NCBI GenBank assembly: GCA_902597195.1
Contig: CACJWV010000005.1
Coordinates: 1-36,896, forward strand
Source: an uncultured Bacteroidota bacterium
Lineage (GTDB): Bacteria; Bacteroidota; Bacteroidia; Flavobacteriales; BACL11
DNA length: 36,896 nt
Direction of reading: 5' to 3'
The notes under the pieces are model-generated. The model saw only the letters and a list, made by a program, of their open reading frames with translations, had not been told where the DNA came from and ran no database searches. Both the position numbers and the translations under genes were made by a program. Shown here piece by piece: positions 15,967 through 25,097 of this stretch (the first letter of the stretch is position 1; every line of letters starts with the position of its first letter).

Positions 15967-17276
15967 TTGTAACTCGATTTACAGTTTTTATCTATTTCTT
16001 TTAATTCTACGTAAGTATTTTTAATTCTTTTTTCTATCCACTCATCTAACTTTTCTTGTTTTTTAAAGTTTAATGCTTGAGTTTGGAAAAAATCATAGTC
16101 TAAATCTAAATTTGCAGTATGGGAACTTATCTTTTCAACTACATTTAAAATTCTGTATATGGAACCCTCGTTAGACTCAACCTTAACTGGCTTTGTAAAA
16201 TCATCCTCATTTAGTCCTTCAATTAAGTATTTTATTGATGAACCAAGCTCTGCAATTGTATATGTAGAAGAACCATTTGAAGGATTTATGAGTAATCCGT
16301 TATTATTTTTAGTATCATCATCTGAATAGCTTTTGATTGCTTGTGAAAAACTAATTTCATTATTTTTTATTTTGTTGTATATGCTGTCTATTCTTAATCT
16401 GGCATTTTGTAATGACGTAGAGGAATATTTTGGTTTAAGCAAAATATGTCTAACATTCACTTGATCTCCTCTTCTTTCTATAAGTTGAATTATATGATAT
16501 CCAAAATTAGTTTTTACTATTTCTGAAACTTCACCTTTTTTTAATCTAAAAGCAACTTTTTCAAATTCAGGCACGAATGTACCTCTTGAAACAAAACCAA
16601 TTTCACCACCGTTATTTGCTGAGCCAGGATCATCAGAGTAGAGAGCTGCAAGAACCTTAAAATCTTCACCATTTAAAACTCTTTTTCTAAAAGCATTTAA
16701 TCTATCTGTTAATTTATTTATTTGATCCTCAGACATTTTTGGCTTTACAATAATCTGAGACAGTTTGTACCTGTCTTCTATTAATGGTAGTTCTGATTTG
16801 TCCATTTTTTCATAAAACTCATTAACATCAAAAGGAGTAATCTTTACGTCTTTAGTAATGCTTGATTGCATCCTCTGAATTAAAAATTGGTCTTCAACTA
16901 GTTCTGATAGGACTTTCTTAATTTGGTAAATATCTTTTTCAAAATATTGCTCAACTTTTTCAATACTACCAATTTGATCAACATAATAGTTAACTCTAGT
17001 TTCAACCTCTTGTTCTATTTCTTCTTTAGTGACAGAAATACTATCCTGTTTACATGAAAAAATCAATAGCTTTTGTGTCATCAAATCTTCTAAAATTTCA
17101 CATCTAAGCTCTTCACTGCTAGTAACTCCTTGCGAAATGTATTGTAAATACTGATTTTCTACTTCAGAGCGAAGAACAATTTCATCTCCAATAATCGCAA
17201 TAATCTTGTCTATTTCTTGAGCATTAATTATCATTGAACAAGTTGCAATTATTATTATTAAAAAAAATCTTTTCAT
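15960..17276 (-). CDS. surA: SurA-like periplasmic peptidyl-prolyl isomerase
   Basis: This is a 438-residue periplasmic chaperone/PPIase for outer-membrane proteins. A Sec signal peptide ([20 protein letters not shown], likely cut after the Ala-Gln region) leads into the SurA N-terminal domain (22-160, [20 protein letters not shown]). Two parvulin domains follow. The first (about 171-268) contains [19 protein letters not shown] and [10 protein letters not shown]; the second (about 274-370) starts [11 protein letters not shown] and looks diverged. It begins by an ATGA overlap with the lipoprotein gene and ends seven bases inside moxR, so production is probably coupled across the run. Confidence 0.93.
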   Translation of the reverse strand: MKRFFLIIIIATCSMIINAQEIDKIIAIIGDEIVLRSEVENQYLQYISQGVTSSEELRCEILEDLMTQKLLIFSCKQDSISVTKEEIEQEVETRVNYYVDQIGSIEKVEQYFEKDIYQIKKVLSELVEDQFLIQRMQSSITKDVKITPFDVNEFYEKMDKSELPLIEDRYKLSQIIVKPKMSEDQINKLTDRLNAFRKRVLNGEDFKVLAALYSDDPGSANNGGEIGFVSRGTFVPEFEKVAFRLKKGEVSEIVKTNFGYHIIQLIERRGDQVNVRHILLKPKYSSTSLQNARLRIDSIYNKIKNNEISFSQAIKSYSDDDTKNNNGLLINPSNGSSTYTIAELGSSIKYLIEGLNEDDFTKPVKVESNEGSIYRILNVVEKISSHTANLDLDYDFFQTQALNFKKQEKLDEWIEKRIKNTYVELKEIDKNCKSSYKW

Positions 17277-18094
17277 CTGTTAATCTTTAATTTATTATCA
17301 GTAATAGCTTGCATGTATAACTGATTATCAAGCTCATTCAAATATCTTAATTTATTTTCATTGACTATAGTAGATCTAATATTTTCTTTGACTAGAGTTA
17401 TGGGGGACAATTCACCTATTCTTTTCTTCTCAAAAATTTTAAGAAAGTAAAAATTTTCTTCATCTTCAAAAATATTGTTCTTAATATTAGTTAAATACCT
17501 TCTTTCTTTAACAATATCATTTGGTAAATATTGTAGAATTTCGTTAAAATACACCCATGTTGTATCAAATAGATAAAATTTATCAGCAAATTGATTACAA
17601 TACTCACTAACAAAATCAAAATCTGAATTATCAAAAAAAACTGTTCTTAATTTTTCTAAGTTCGGTGCACTTTTTTTTAACGAAACAAAATTTATTTTTA
17701 CAATTTCATTTTTTAGAACAAAATTTTCTTTGTTTTTGATATAATATTCTAAAATTTTATTAGCACTAACATTCGTGTCGATTTTCTGACTTATTAATTC
17801 CTTCTGATATTTATGTATCAGTAGTCTATTGTAATAATCTTGTGTTTTTCTATCTATTTGTTTTTGTTTCGACGGTAAGTTTATTTTAGCATTGTTTAGC
17901 AGCAGAGTTTCTTTTATCCATAAACCAATGTAATTTTCAATAAAATAATTTGTGTCAACCTCATTTTCAGGTAACTCATTAATTATTTCATCATAATATA
18001 GTTTTTGATCATATAGTTCAACAATTGGTTCGCTTTGAAATCTGTTTTTGCAAGATAACAAGGCTAGAACGAATAAGAAGTGTAGATATCTCAA
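17273..18094 (-). CDS. Lipoprotein, possibly a degenerate SurA/PpiC-like chaperone
   Basis: I do not recognise a specific family. The 273-residue protein starts [19 protein letters not shown], a lipoprotein signal with the cysteine at 15. The body is rich in Lys, Asn, Tyr and charged helices. Its order resembles a SurA N-domain followed by a region sitting where a parvulin domain would be ([19 protein letters not shown] onward), but the conserved FGYHII-type parvulin ending is not visible. The start is TTG 18094-18092, directly after the stop of the preceding PpiC gene; the stop overlaps surA by ATGA. Sandwiched between two PPIase genes, it probably works with them as a membrane-anchored folding factor. 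That role rests on context only. Confidence 0.75.
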   Translation of the reverse strand: MRYLHFLFVLALLSCKNRFQSEPIVELYDQKLYYDEIINELPENEVDTNYFIENYIGLWIKETLLLNNAKINLPSKQKQIDRKTQDYYNRLLIHKYQKELISQKIDTNVSANKILEYYIKNKENFVLKNEIVKINFVSLKKSAPNLEKLRTVFFDNSDFDFVSEYCNQFADKFYLFDTTWVYFNEILQYLPNDIVKERRYLTNIKNNIFEDEENFYFLKIFEKKRIGELSPITLVKENIRSTIVNENKLRYLNELDNQLYMQAITDNKLKINR

Positions 18095-20023
18095 TTATTT
18101 ATTAATTATTGAGTATAGAACATCATAGTTTACAGAGTATTTATATTTCTGCCTTAAATCTTTAATCCAGTTTTTATCTAACTCATTTTGATATTCTGAG
18201 ATGACCTTTCCTTTAACCTCACTCAATGATTTGGTTGAGGGAGGTAGTATTGATTCAATATGAACTAATATAATTTGATTTTTTTCGGATTTAATATCAT
18301 TAGAAATACCTTTTTTCCATTTTAAACTATCTAAAATCTTATTTTCTCCTTTTTCAAACTTTCCAGATTCTATTTTTAAGTTTAAGGAGTTGTCTTTATT
18401 AATTTTTTTTATGATATCAGAATTCTCTATTTGATTTCTTTGCTTTCTGTAAATAGCTTTTCTTACTTGTTTTGCAATTGCTAGGTTTGAACAAGTATAA
18501 ATTGATGCCTCTACTCGCTCATTCCATAAATATTCATTCTTTTTAGACTCATAGAAACTATTTAAACCTATAGTATCTTCCACAGCTTTACCCCAAACCA
18601 ATTTATTGGTGAGATCAAATAATAGTATACCGTCCCTGTACTCTTTAAGTAATGCTTTGTATTCAGGATATTTCTTTGATAAATTACTTTCCTCAACCTC
18701 AAGCAATTTAAGATTTATAAAATCCTCATATAAATCATCAATAATAGAACCCTTTTCTTGATTATCTACTAAATACTTAACAAAATCTTGCTGGTTAATT
18801 TTCAAATTATCAATCATAAACAAAGTAAAAATTAATCCCTTTGCATTTTTTCCATCCCAATTTCCTTCATAAACACTTTTCTCACCATACCCCTTAATTT
18901 GTTTAATTCTTTTGCTTATTCTAACAATGTTGTAATCCTTTCTTAGCTTCTTAAACAAACTTTCTTGACTAAGATTTGCTCGTGAATCTCTTTCAATTTT
19001 TCTTTTTAAGTCGGACTTAAGCTCATCAAAAGGTAGGATAGGTTTTTTGCTAATTAATTTAACTATATGCCAGCCAAAATCTGATTCAAATGGCTTAGAG
19101 TAATCGTTTATTTTCTTTAAGTCAAATGAGGCATCTTCAAAAACTGGAACCATTTTACCGACACCAAATGGAGGTAATTTACCACCCTTTACTGCACTAG
19201 ATTTATCTTCTGAGAACCTTTCTGCTAAATCTTCAAATTCTTGACCCTCATTTAATTTTTCATATACATCGAAAATTTTCGTCTTAGCAGTTTGATTTTT
19301 CTCTTTGTTTCCTTGTTGTGTTTTGAACATTATATGAGAGACTTGAACTTCACCAAGTGCATTCCTCTTGTCATTTAATTTTATAAGATGTAAACCGTAC
19401 TTTGTTCTAACTGGACCACAGATTTGTCCAACTTCACAATTGTAAGCAGCTGATTCAAATGGGTATACCATCATAAAACTCGTAAAATATCCTAGATTCC
19501 CTTGGTTAATTTTTGAAGATCTATCATCAGAGTCCATAATAGCTGCTCTTTCAAAGGTAATTTTACCGCTTAAAATTTCATCTCTAATTGAGTTTATCTT
19601 GTCAAAAGCTTCCTTTTCTGTCCTTTTGGTTGAACTATTCTCAAATGCTACGAGTATATGGCTTACATTTAAATCATATTTTGTTCTTTCATATGCTTCG
19701 TTCAGAAGGCTCTCCTCAAATTCTTTGTCTTTTAAATAAGGTTTAGAAAGTTGTTTTCTGTAACCTTCTAGCTCATTGACGAAAGTAGATAAGGTATCCA
19801 TTCCAAGAGATTCAGCTTCTTTAACTTTTAATTTAAAGTTAATAAAGAGTTCCATATACTCATCAAGATACTCTTTGGTGAAGGATTCTAAATCGTTGTT
19901 TTTGAAAAATATATTTTCAAATTCTTTTAAGGATACATTTTCATCACCAATTGTTAAAACATTTTCACTGGCAAATGATTTGAAACTAAAAGAAATAAGT
20001 AATAGTAAGATTATTTTTTTCAT
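18095..20023 (-). CDS. Periplasmic peptidyl-prolyl isomerase with two parvulin domains
   Basis: This 642-residue exported protein has a signal peptide (about 1-19) and a SurA/PpiD-like N-terminal helical domain (20-115). Two parvulin domains follow: one at about 118-218 (LNVSHILVAFENSS, TKYGLHLIKLNDKR) and one at about 226-325 (VQVSHIMFKTQQG, FGVGKMVPVFEDASFDLKK, SDFGWHIVKLISKK). A C-terminal half of about 300 residues has no obvious motif and many charged helices. It likely assists outer-membrane protein folding together with SurA, encoded two genes downstream. Only three bases separate guaB's stop from this ATG, and its own stop abuts the next gene's TTG. Confidence 0.9.
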   Translation of the reverse strand: MKKIILLLLISFSFKSFASENVLTIGDENVSLKEFENIFFKNNDLESFTKEYLDEYMELFINFKLKVKEAESLGMDTLSTFVNELEGYRKQLSKPYLKDKEFEESLLNEAYERTKYDLNVSHILVAFENSSTKRTEKEAFDKINSIRDEILSGKITFERAAIMDSDDRSSKINQGNLGYFTSFMMVYPFESAAYNCEVGQICGPVRTKYGLHLIKLNDKRNALGEVQVSHIMFKTQQGNKEKNQTAKTKIFDVYEKLNEGQEFEDLAERFSEDKSSAVKGGKLPPFGVGKMVPVFEDASFDLKKINDYSKPFESDFGWHIVKLISKKPILPFDELKSDLKRKIERDSRANLSQESLFKKLRKDYNIVRISKRIKQIKGYGEKSVYEGNWDGKNAKGLIFTLFMIDNLKINQQDFVKYLVDNQEKGSIIDDLYEDFINLKLLEVEESNLSKKYPEYKALLKEYRDGILLFDLTNKLVWGKAVEDTIGLNSFYESKKNEYLWNERVEASIYTCSNLAIAKQVRKAIYRKQRNQIENSDIIKKINKDNSLNLKIESGKFEKGENKILDSLKWKKGISNDIKSEKNQIILVHIESILPPSTKSLSEVKGKVISEYQNELDKNWIKDLRQKYKYSVNYDVLYSIINK

Positions 20024-20026
20024 ATT

Positions 20027-21493
20027 TTATTTTCTACTGTAATTTGGTGCTTCCTTAGTAATTGTAACATTGTGAGGATGACTTTCAGTCATTCCTGAGG
20101 AACTTATCTTTGTAAAATAAGATTTCTGTAAGTCAATAATATCTTTTGAACCAGTATATCCCATACCTGCTCTTATACCACCCAAAATTTGATGAACAAC
20201 TTCTGAAAGGGTTCCTTTATAAGCAACTCGACCAACAATTCCTTCTGGAACTAGCTTTTTATTATCACTTTGATCAGCCTGAAAGTATCGGTCTTTAGAT
20301 CCACTTTCCATAGCATCAATTGATCCCATTCCTCTGTAGCTTTTAAACTTTCTACCTTCAAAAATTATTGTTTTTCCTGGTCCCTCTTCAACTCCAGCAA
20401 ACATTGAGCCAAGCATAACTGAACTTGCACCCGCTACTAAAGCTTTTACTATGTCGCCAGAATATCTGATTCCTCCATCAGCAATTACAGGAACATTTGA
20501 TTTTTTTGCAACTTCTGCAACATTTAATATTGCAGTCAGTTGCGGAACGCCTATACCAGCAATAATTCTAGTTGTGCAAATAGAACCTGGTCCAATACCT
20601 ACCTTTATTGCATCCGCACCATTTTTTATTAAGAGTTTTGCTGCATCAGCTGTCGCGACATTACCTACTACAAAATCTAAATTTGAAAATTTCTTTTTTA
20701 ATTTTTTCAAAACTTCCACTACGTTCTTAGAGTGTCCATGGGCAGTGTCAATGACAATTGCATCAACTGATGCTTGATTTAAAGCTGAAACTCTATCTAA
20801 AACATCATTTGTGATGCCAACAGCAGCAGCTACTCTTAATCTTCCTAGTGAATCTTTACAAGAGTTTGGCATCATTTTATTTTTAGTAATGTCTTTAAAT
20901 GTAATCAAACCAACTAATTTATAATCATCATCAACAACTGGTAGTTTCTCAATCTTGTTGACTTTAAGAATTTTTTCAGCATTTTCTAGGTCCTTTAACT
21001 TTGTAGTAATTAGATTTTCACTGGTCATTACTTCCTTGACTGGTATATCATTCTTTTTTTGAAATCTAAGATCTCTGTTAGTAACGATTCCTAAGAGATT
21101 TTGTCTTTCATTGACAATTGGTATTCCACCAATTCTGTGTTCTTTCATTAGATCTAGAGCATCACCAACAGTTGAGTCAATTGACAAAGTAACAGGATCT
21201 TGTATCATACCGCTCTCTGATCTTTTTACCTTTCTAACTTCTGAGGCTTGCTGAGCTATTGACATATTTTTGTGAAGAACACCTATTCCTCCCTCTCTAG
21301 CTAAAGAAATTGCCATTTTGGACTCTGTGACAGTGTCCATAGCAGCACTTAAAATGGGTATATTAATTTTGATATTCTTTGAGAAATACGTAGTGATATT
21401 TGTTTCACTAGGCATTAGCTCAGAGTATGAAGGTATGACCAAAACATCATCAAAGGTTAACCCATTTTGCAATATTTTTTTATTTTCTATCAT
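20027..21493 (-). CDS. guaB: Inosine-5'-monophosphate dehydrogenase
   Basis: GuaB oxidises IMP to XMP with NAD+, the committed step of GMP synthesis. The 488 residues show GLTFDDVLVIPSYS (11-24), a CBS domain pair between about 95 and 203 inserted into the barrel (RIGGIPIVNERQNLLGIVTN, then IEKLPVVDDDYKLVGLITF), IDTAHGHSKNVV (248-259), and the catalytic loop VGIGPGSICTTRIIAGIG with C306. The flap Arg-Tyr region follows (YKGTLSEVVHQILGGIRAGM). The length matches bacterial IMPDH. It is the first gene of the run guaB-ppiC-lipoprotein-surA-moxR-def. A TAATTTTG box lies 11 bases upstream of the ATG. The gene tops an envelope-chaperone operon, as in several Bacteroidota. Confidence 0.97.
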   Translation of the reverse strand: MIENKKILQNGLTFDDVLVIPSYSELMPSETNITTYFSKNIKINIPILSAAMDTVTESKMAISLAREGGIGVLHKNMSIAQQASEVRKVKRSESGMIQDPVTLSIDSTVGDALDLMKEHRIGGIPIVNERQNLLGIVTNRDLRFQKKNDIPVKEVMTSENLITTKLKDLENAEKILKVNKIEKLPVVDDDYKLVGLITFKDITKNKMMPNSCKDSLGRLRVAAAVGITNDVLDRVSALNQASVDAIVIDTAHGHSKNVVEVLKKLKKKFSNLDFVVGNVATADAAKLLIKNGADAIKVGIGPGSICTTRIIAGIGVPQLTAILNVAEVAKKSNVPVIADGGIRYSGDIVKALVAGASSVMLGSMFAGVEEGPGKTIIFEGRKFKSYRGMGSIDAMESGSKDRYFQADQSDNKKLVPEGIVGRVAYKGTLSEVVHQILGGIRAGMGYTGSKDIIDLQKSYFTKISSSGMTESHPHNVTITKEAPNYSRK

Positions 21494-21504
21494 AAATAGG
21501 AAGG

Positions 21505-21512
21505 CAAAATTA
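21505..21512 (-). promoter_or_regulatory. -7 box TAATTTTG, 11 nt before the guaB start
   Basis: On the minus strand TAATTTTG, then 11 bases, then the guaB ATG. It is an exact consensus match in the 57-base gap below the CHU_C gene, and the likely promoter of the six-gene run. Confidence 0.5.
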
Positions 21513-21513
21513 C

Positions 21514-21536
21514 TAAATAAAATCTTTCTTAAAGAT
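21514..21536 (-). terminator. Weak hairpin plus T-rich tail after the CHU_C gene
   Basis: On the minus strand ATCTTT-AAG-AAAGAT forms a perfect six-pair stem with a three-base loop, followed by TTTATTT. It starts about 15 bases after the CHU_C stop. The stem holds one G-C pair only, so it may be chance in AT-rich DNA. Confidence 0.25.
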
Positions 21537-21550
21537 GTGAGTAAAAAATA

Positions 21551-24500
21551 TTATTTGATAACGTTGACTGGACCTGTTTTATTGATAAGATTACCAACAC
21601 CATTTATGTACTTCAAAATGTAAACATAAGTACCATTTTGAACAAGATTTCCTTGGTAAGAGCCATCCCATCCTTTTTTAGGGTCATTTGTCTCAAATAG
21701 AAGATTTCCAGAGCGATCAAAAATTGAGAATGAATAACCTTCATCTGAAACAAAATAAGTAACAGGAATATATAGTTCGTTGTGTTCATCTCTGTTAGGA
21801 GTAAAACTATTAGGGAGAAAAATTATAGGTGTTTGTGATACACAGCTAACATTTGAATATGAACCATTATTTGTTGGGCCATAAATATTGTTTAGGCCTT
21901 CACTAGCTTTAATATAATAACAAAACCTGCCATTTCCTCCTTCACCAAAATCAGTAACTACGTCATTGTATTTTAAACTCTCACTTGGGTTATTGATTCT
22001 ATCAAAGGTGTAAATAGGTAAAATCACAAAAGGTTGCCTATTTGCAGATCTATAAAGTTCATATTTTTCCACATCACCAAGCCAGTTTCTATATTCATTA
22101 AAAGTGATAGTATTTATGTATTCATCACTTGAAAAATTTTCTAACTCATCCTCTAAATTAATTTGTGTATTCAACAGCATAGTAGTTCCGATTGATGTAT
22201 CATTACTTGATAGACCAGTACTTTGATCAAGAACTGATCCAGTTGGAATAGTTACTCCACAAGGATCAACAGGAAAAATTAAATAATCGTATGATTTTTC
22301 AGATGTAAGTGCAGTATTGTCAGTATAGAAAATATTTTCCTGACCATCATAAGGGATTTCACCTATTTTATTGAAATTGTTCATATTTGCTACTGACCTA
22401 TAAACATCATAATAGTCAACAACTCCAGTAATATCAACAATGCATGAAATATCGACATAACCATTATCAATATTTACAGATGCATATTCTATGTAATTAT
22501 AATCTGGCTTTTTAGATAGATTTGGCGTTGTGGTAATTTTATTTGATAATGCTTGAAAGGAACTGTCTGAATTATAAGCTCGTATAATAATTTCGTAGTT
22601 AAATTTATCGATAATATTATTGTAAACGTATGTTGTACTATTAACTAAAATACTTTCATTTGTTACATTTCCTGTTGGACTTGTTTTTATAATATCAACG
22701 ACGTATTCACCTACTCCACCAGACCAATTAATATAGCTGTTCCAATCAAGTGTAAGGTTTTGTTGACAAGTATCAAGTACTATATCTAGGTGAATTGAAT
22801 TGTGCTCTAATGAGTAATCACTAGCATTTTCACAGCTGTCCAGTGCTCTAATTAAAAATGTTTCATGTTTATCTCCAGCATTGGATTGAAGATAAGTATA
22901 AGAATTAGTAAATACTGTATCTAGTGTTCTTTGAGATCCATCATCATCTTTGATGTAAACAATATACATATCAGCTCCAATAGTTGGAGTCCAAGTAATT
23001 ATTGATTTATCATTATTGTCAACTGAAACATCAGAAATTATTGGCTCAGCTGGTGAAAGAGTATCATTTAAATTTATTGACGAGTAAGAAGACTTTGAGC
23101 TACATCCAGATAAATCTTCCAAATGTATTTGAAAAGTAGGATCATAATTACAAATAGGAACAATAAAATCAGCATCATATGAAAAAGAGAGTGTTGAGGT
23201 TGAATCAATAATTTGTTGTGAGCTAATATTGTCTCTTTTCATATAAACGTCAAAAAGAGTATCTGATGTTAAAATTAGCGGATCATGATTTTTATTCCAC
23301 GAAAGAACTGCAGTTGTATTTTCGTTAATTGCAGCGGTATTTAACAAAATACTAGTAAGTGTATCAGATTGAAGCTGACCTGTTGAGATACCACAACTTT
23401 GATCCGTAGCTAAGTAATATTGATATTCTGCAGTGTTGCCATTTACACTGGGGTCACTATCAATAAAAGAGGTTGATGGAAAAAATACACTGTCAATGAG
23501 TTGAAAATTACTAGATGTTGATGATTTTCTGTAGACAAAATAAGGTTCGTTTGTTGGAGGTGCCCCTGGAGCATATTGCCAGTTTAATTCAACGTTACCA
23601 TTCTCAAGAACTGAGATACATCTTAAATCAGGAATTGGCGGAACAACATTTATAGTTATAGTAGCAATTGTTATACCAAATGCAGGACAAAAATCATCAT
23701 GAACCTTAACTAAAAAAGTAAATGTACTTGTTGTAGCTCCACATCCAAGTATAGCATTAATATGATTACAAGATGTTTGCCACTCAAATACACCGTTAAC
23801 AACTCCAGGTGATGAGAATGGTGGTGTAAGACCAGCCCCATTATTAAATGTAGCGCAAGGTGGATTGTTACAGCTATTAGTATTTATAAAATTATCAGAA
23901 AACTGTCCACCAGAGACTTCCATTGTCAAATCCTGTGCAATTGAGCCAGGATATTGATCGGAATCTTGACCAGTAATGTTAAAATTAACCAAAGTTCCTG
24001 CATAAACTGTGGTTTCATAGCTAGGAAGTGAAGTAATTGGATCAACAAATGGTCTGTCGATATTAGGTGGGTTATTTAAATTACCACTACCGGGCATTGT
24101 TGGACATGAAATTAGTACAACTTGTACTTCTCTGTATACCTCAGCAACTAATTGTCCACATTTATATGCTTGAACTTTAACACATGTAACAAAGAAACCT
24201 GCAGTGTTTGCATCATATGTTATTTCACCAGAGTTAGGGTCCAACAAAGGAGCTCCAGGCAGAGGATTAGTCACTCCATAGGGAGCCTGAAATGCAAGTT
24301 CTGATGGGTTTGCGCCAGCTGTTCCAACTGGCTGTGGATTGAAAACACTACCAATCATTAAATCATCATCAAGAGGATAGGCCCAATCATACACTAAATT
24401 ATCAAGTTCTGGGTCTGAGGCGTTATGGTTATATGAAAAAGGAAATCCAGTACATAGTATTGTTTTTGGCTGCTCTTTGAAATTTGGAGATGAATCAAAA

Positions 24501-25036
24501 CATGGATCAGCAGGCACTGGAACCCCTGTAACTGGATCGTTATACGGATACATAGAGGCTCTCAAAGTAAATCCTTCTTGAGATGAGGCCATATTTACAA
24601 TTGCTGCATTTCTACAACAATTATTCCAAGTAAAATGCCATCCATCAGCTGGAGGGATTCCTGGTAGTTGAGTTGGTGGTGTTTCAAATACATATTCTTC
24701 TACTGCGCCAAGATCCCCGTTTGCGCAACTATATTGCTGATTACCACTGTTGATTGGATCACACAATGGAGAAACGTCCTGCTGAGAGATAAAATTTGCC
24801 GTGATTGTTGAAACTGTGGGATGTCCCCAAACATTAATGGTTTGCGCAAAAGTTGAAACAGTTATTCCAGCGCAATCTCTATATACTTTAAGAGTAAATA
24901 CATAACTACCAGCATTGGGTCCAGTTTTAAGACATTGCCAAGTAATTTCTCCTCCCATTAGGTGTGAAGAATAACTTTTTTTTGTTAGAAAACTGAAAAA
25001 CAATAAAACTGAAATGAAAAAAAACTTTTTCAACAT
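21551..25036 (-). CDS. Giant secreted protein with type B (CHU_C / gliding-motility-associated) C-terminal sorting domain
   Basis: The protein has 1161 residues. A signal peptide (about 1-23) leads into SHLMGGEITWQCLKTGPNAG, an N-terminal module common in large Bacteroidota adhesin-like proteins (GGELTYxC-type opening). The middle holds several beta-sandwich repeats of fibronectin-III/Ig character (for example NGNVELNWQYAPG, KSIITWTPTIGADMYIVYI, and recurring YDVYR/YELYR strands). The last 90 residues form a CHU_C domain: FLPNSFTPNRDEHNELYIP, SIFDRSGNLLFET, KGWDGSYQG, NGTYVYILKY. This is the type B signal used by the type IX secretion system, so the protein is probably exported to the cell surface or medium. 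A TAAATTTG box is four bases before the ATG. No PorP/SprF gene, the usual partner of type B cargo, is adjacent. Confidence 0.88.
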   Translation of the reverse strand: MLKKFFFISVLLFFSFLTKKSYSSHLMGGEITWQCLKTGPNAGSYVFTLKVYRDCAGITVSTFAQTINVWGHPTVSTITANFISQQDVSPLCDPINSGNQQYSCANGDLGAVEEYVFETPPTQLPGIPPADGWHFTWNNCCRNAAIVNMASSQEGFTLRASMYPYNDPVTGVPVPADPCFDSSPNFKEQPKTILCTGFPFSYNHNASDPELDNLVYDWAYPLDDDLMIGSVFNPQPVGTAGANPSELAFQAPYGVTNPLPGAPLLDPNSGEITYDANTAGFFVTCVKVQAYKCGQLVAEVYREVQVVLISCPTMPGSGNLNNPPNIDRPFVDPITSLPSYETTVYAGTLVNFNITGQDSDQYPGSIAQDLTMEVSGGQFSDNFINTNSCNNPPCATFNNGAGLTPPFSSPGVVNGVFEWQTSCNHINAILGCGATTSTFTFLVKVHDDFCPAFGITIATITINVVPPIPDLRCISVLENGNVELNWQYAPGAPPTNEPYFVYRKSSTSSNFQLIDSVFFPSTSFIDSDPSVNGNTAEYQYYLATDQSCGISTGQLQSDTLTSILLNTAAINENTTAVLSWNKNHDPLILTSDTLFDVYMKRDNISSQQIIDSTSTLSFSYDADFIVPICNYDPTFQIHLEDLSGCSSKSSYSSINLNDTLSPAEPIISDVSVDNNDKSIITWTPTIGADMYIVYIKDDDGSQRTLDTVFTNSYTYLQSNAGDKHETFLIRALDSCENASDYSLEHNSIHLDIVLDTCQQNLTLDWNSYINWSGGVGEYVVDIIKTSPTGNVTNESILVNSTTYVYNNIIDKFNYEIIIRAYNSDSSFQALSNKITTTPNLSKKPDYNYIEYASVNIDNGYVDISCIVDITGVVDYYDVYRSVANMNNFNKIGEIPYDGQENIFYTDNTALTSEKSYDYLIFPVDPCGVTIPTGSVLDQSTGLSSNDTSIGTTMLLNTQINLEDELENFSSDEYINTITFNEYRNWLGDVEKYELYRSANRQPFVILPIYTFDRINNPSESLKYNDVVTDFGEGGNGRFCYYIKASEGLNNIYGPTNNGSYSNVSCVSQTPIIFLPNSFTPNRDEHNELYIPVTYFVSDEGYSFSIFDRSGNLLFETNDPKKGWDGSYQGNLVQNGTYVYILKYINGVGNLINKTGPVNVIK

Positions 25037-25040
25037 AAAA

Positions 25041-25048
25041 CAAATTTA
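25041..25048 (-). promoter_or_regulatory. -7 box TAAATTTG, 4 nt before the CHU_C gene start
   Basis: On the minus strand TAAATTTG is followed by TTTT and the ATG at 25036. A TTGCAC lies about 24 bases further upstream, a little far for a -33 element. The surface protein therefore has its own promoter separate from the transporter gene behind it. Confidence 0.6.
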
Positions 25049-25097
25049 CAATTTTTAAAATTACATTTTGTGCAATAAAAAATCAATTCAATCATCT

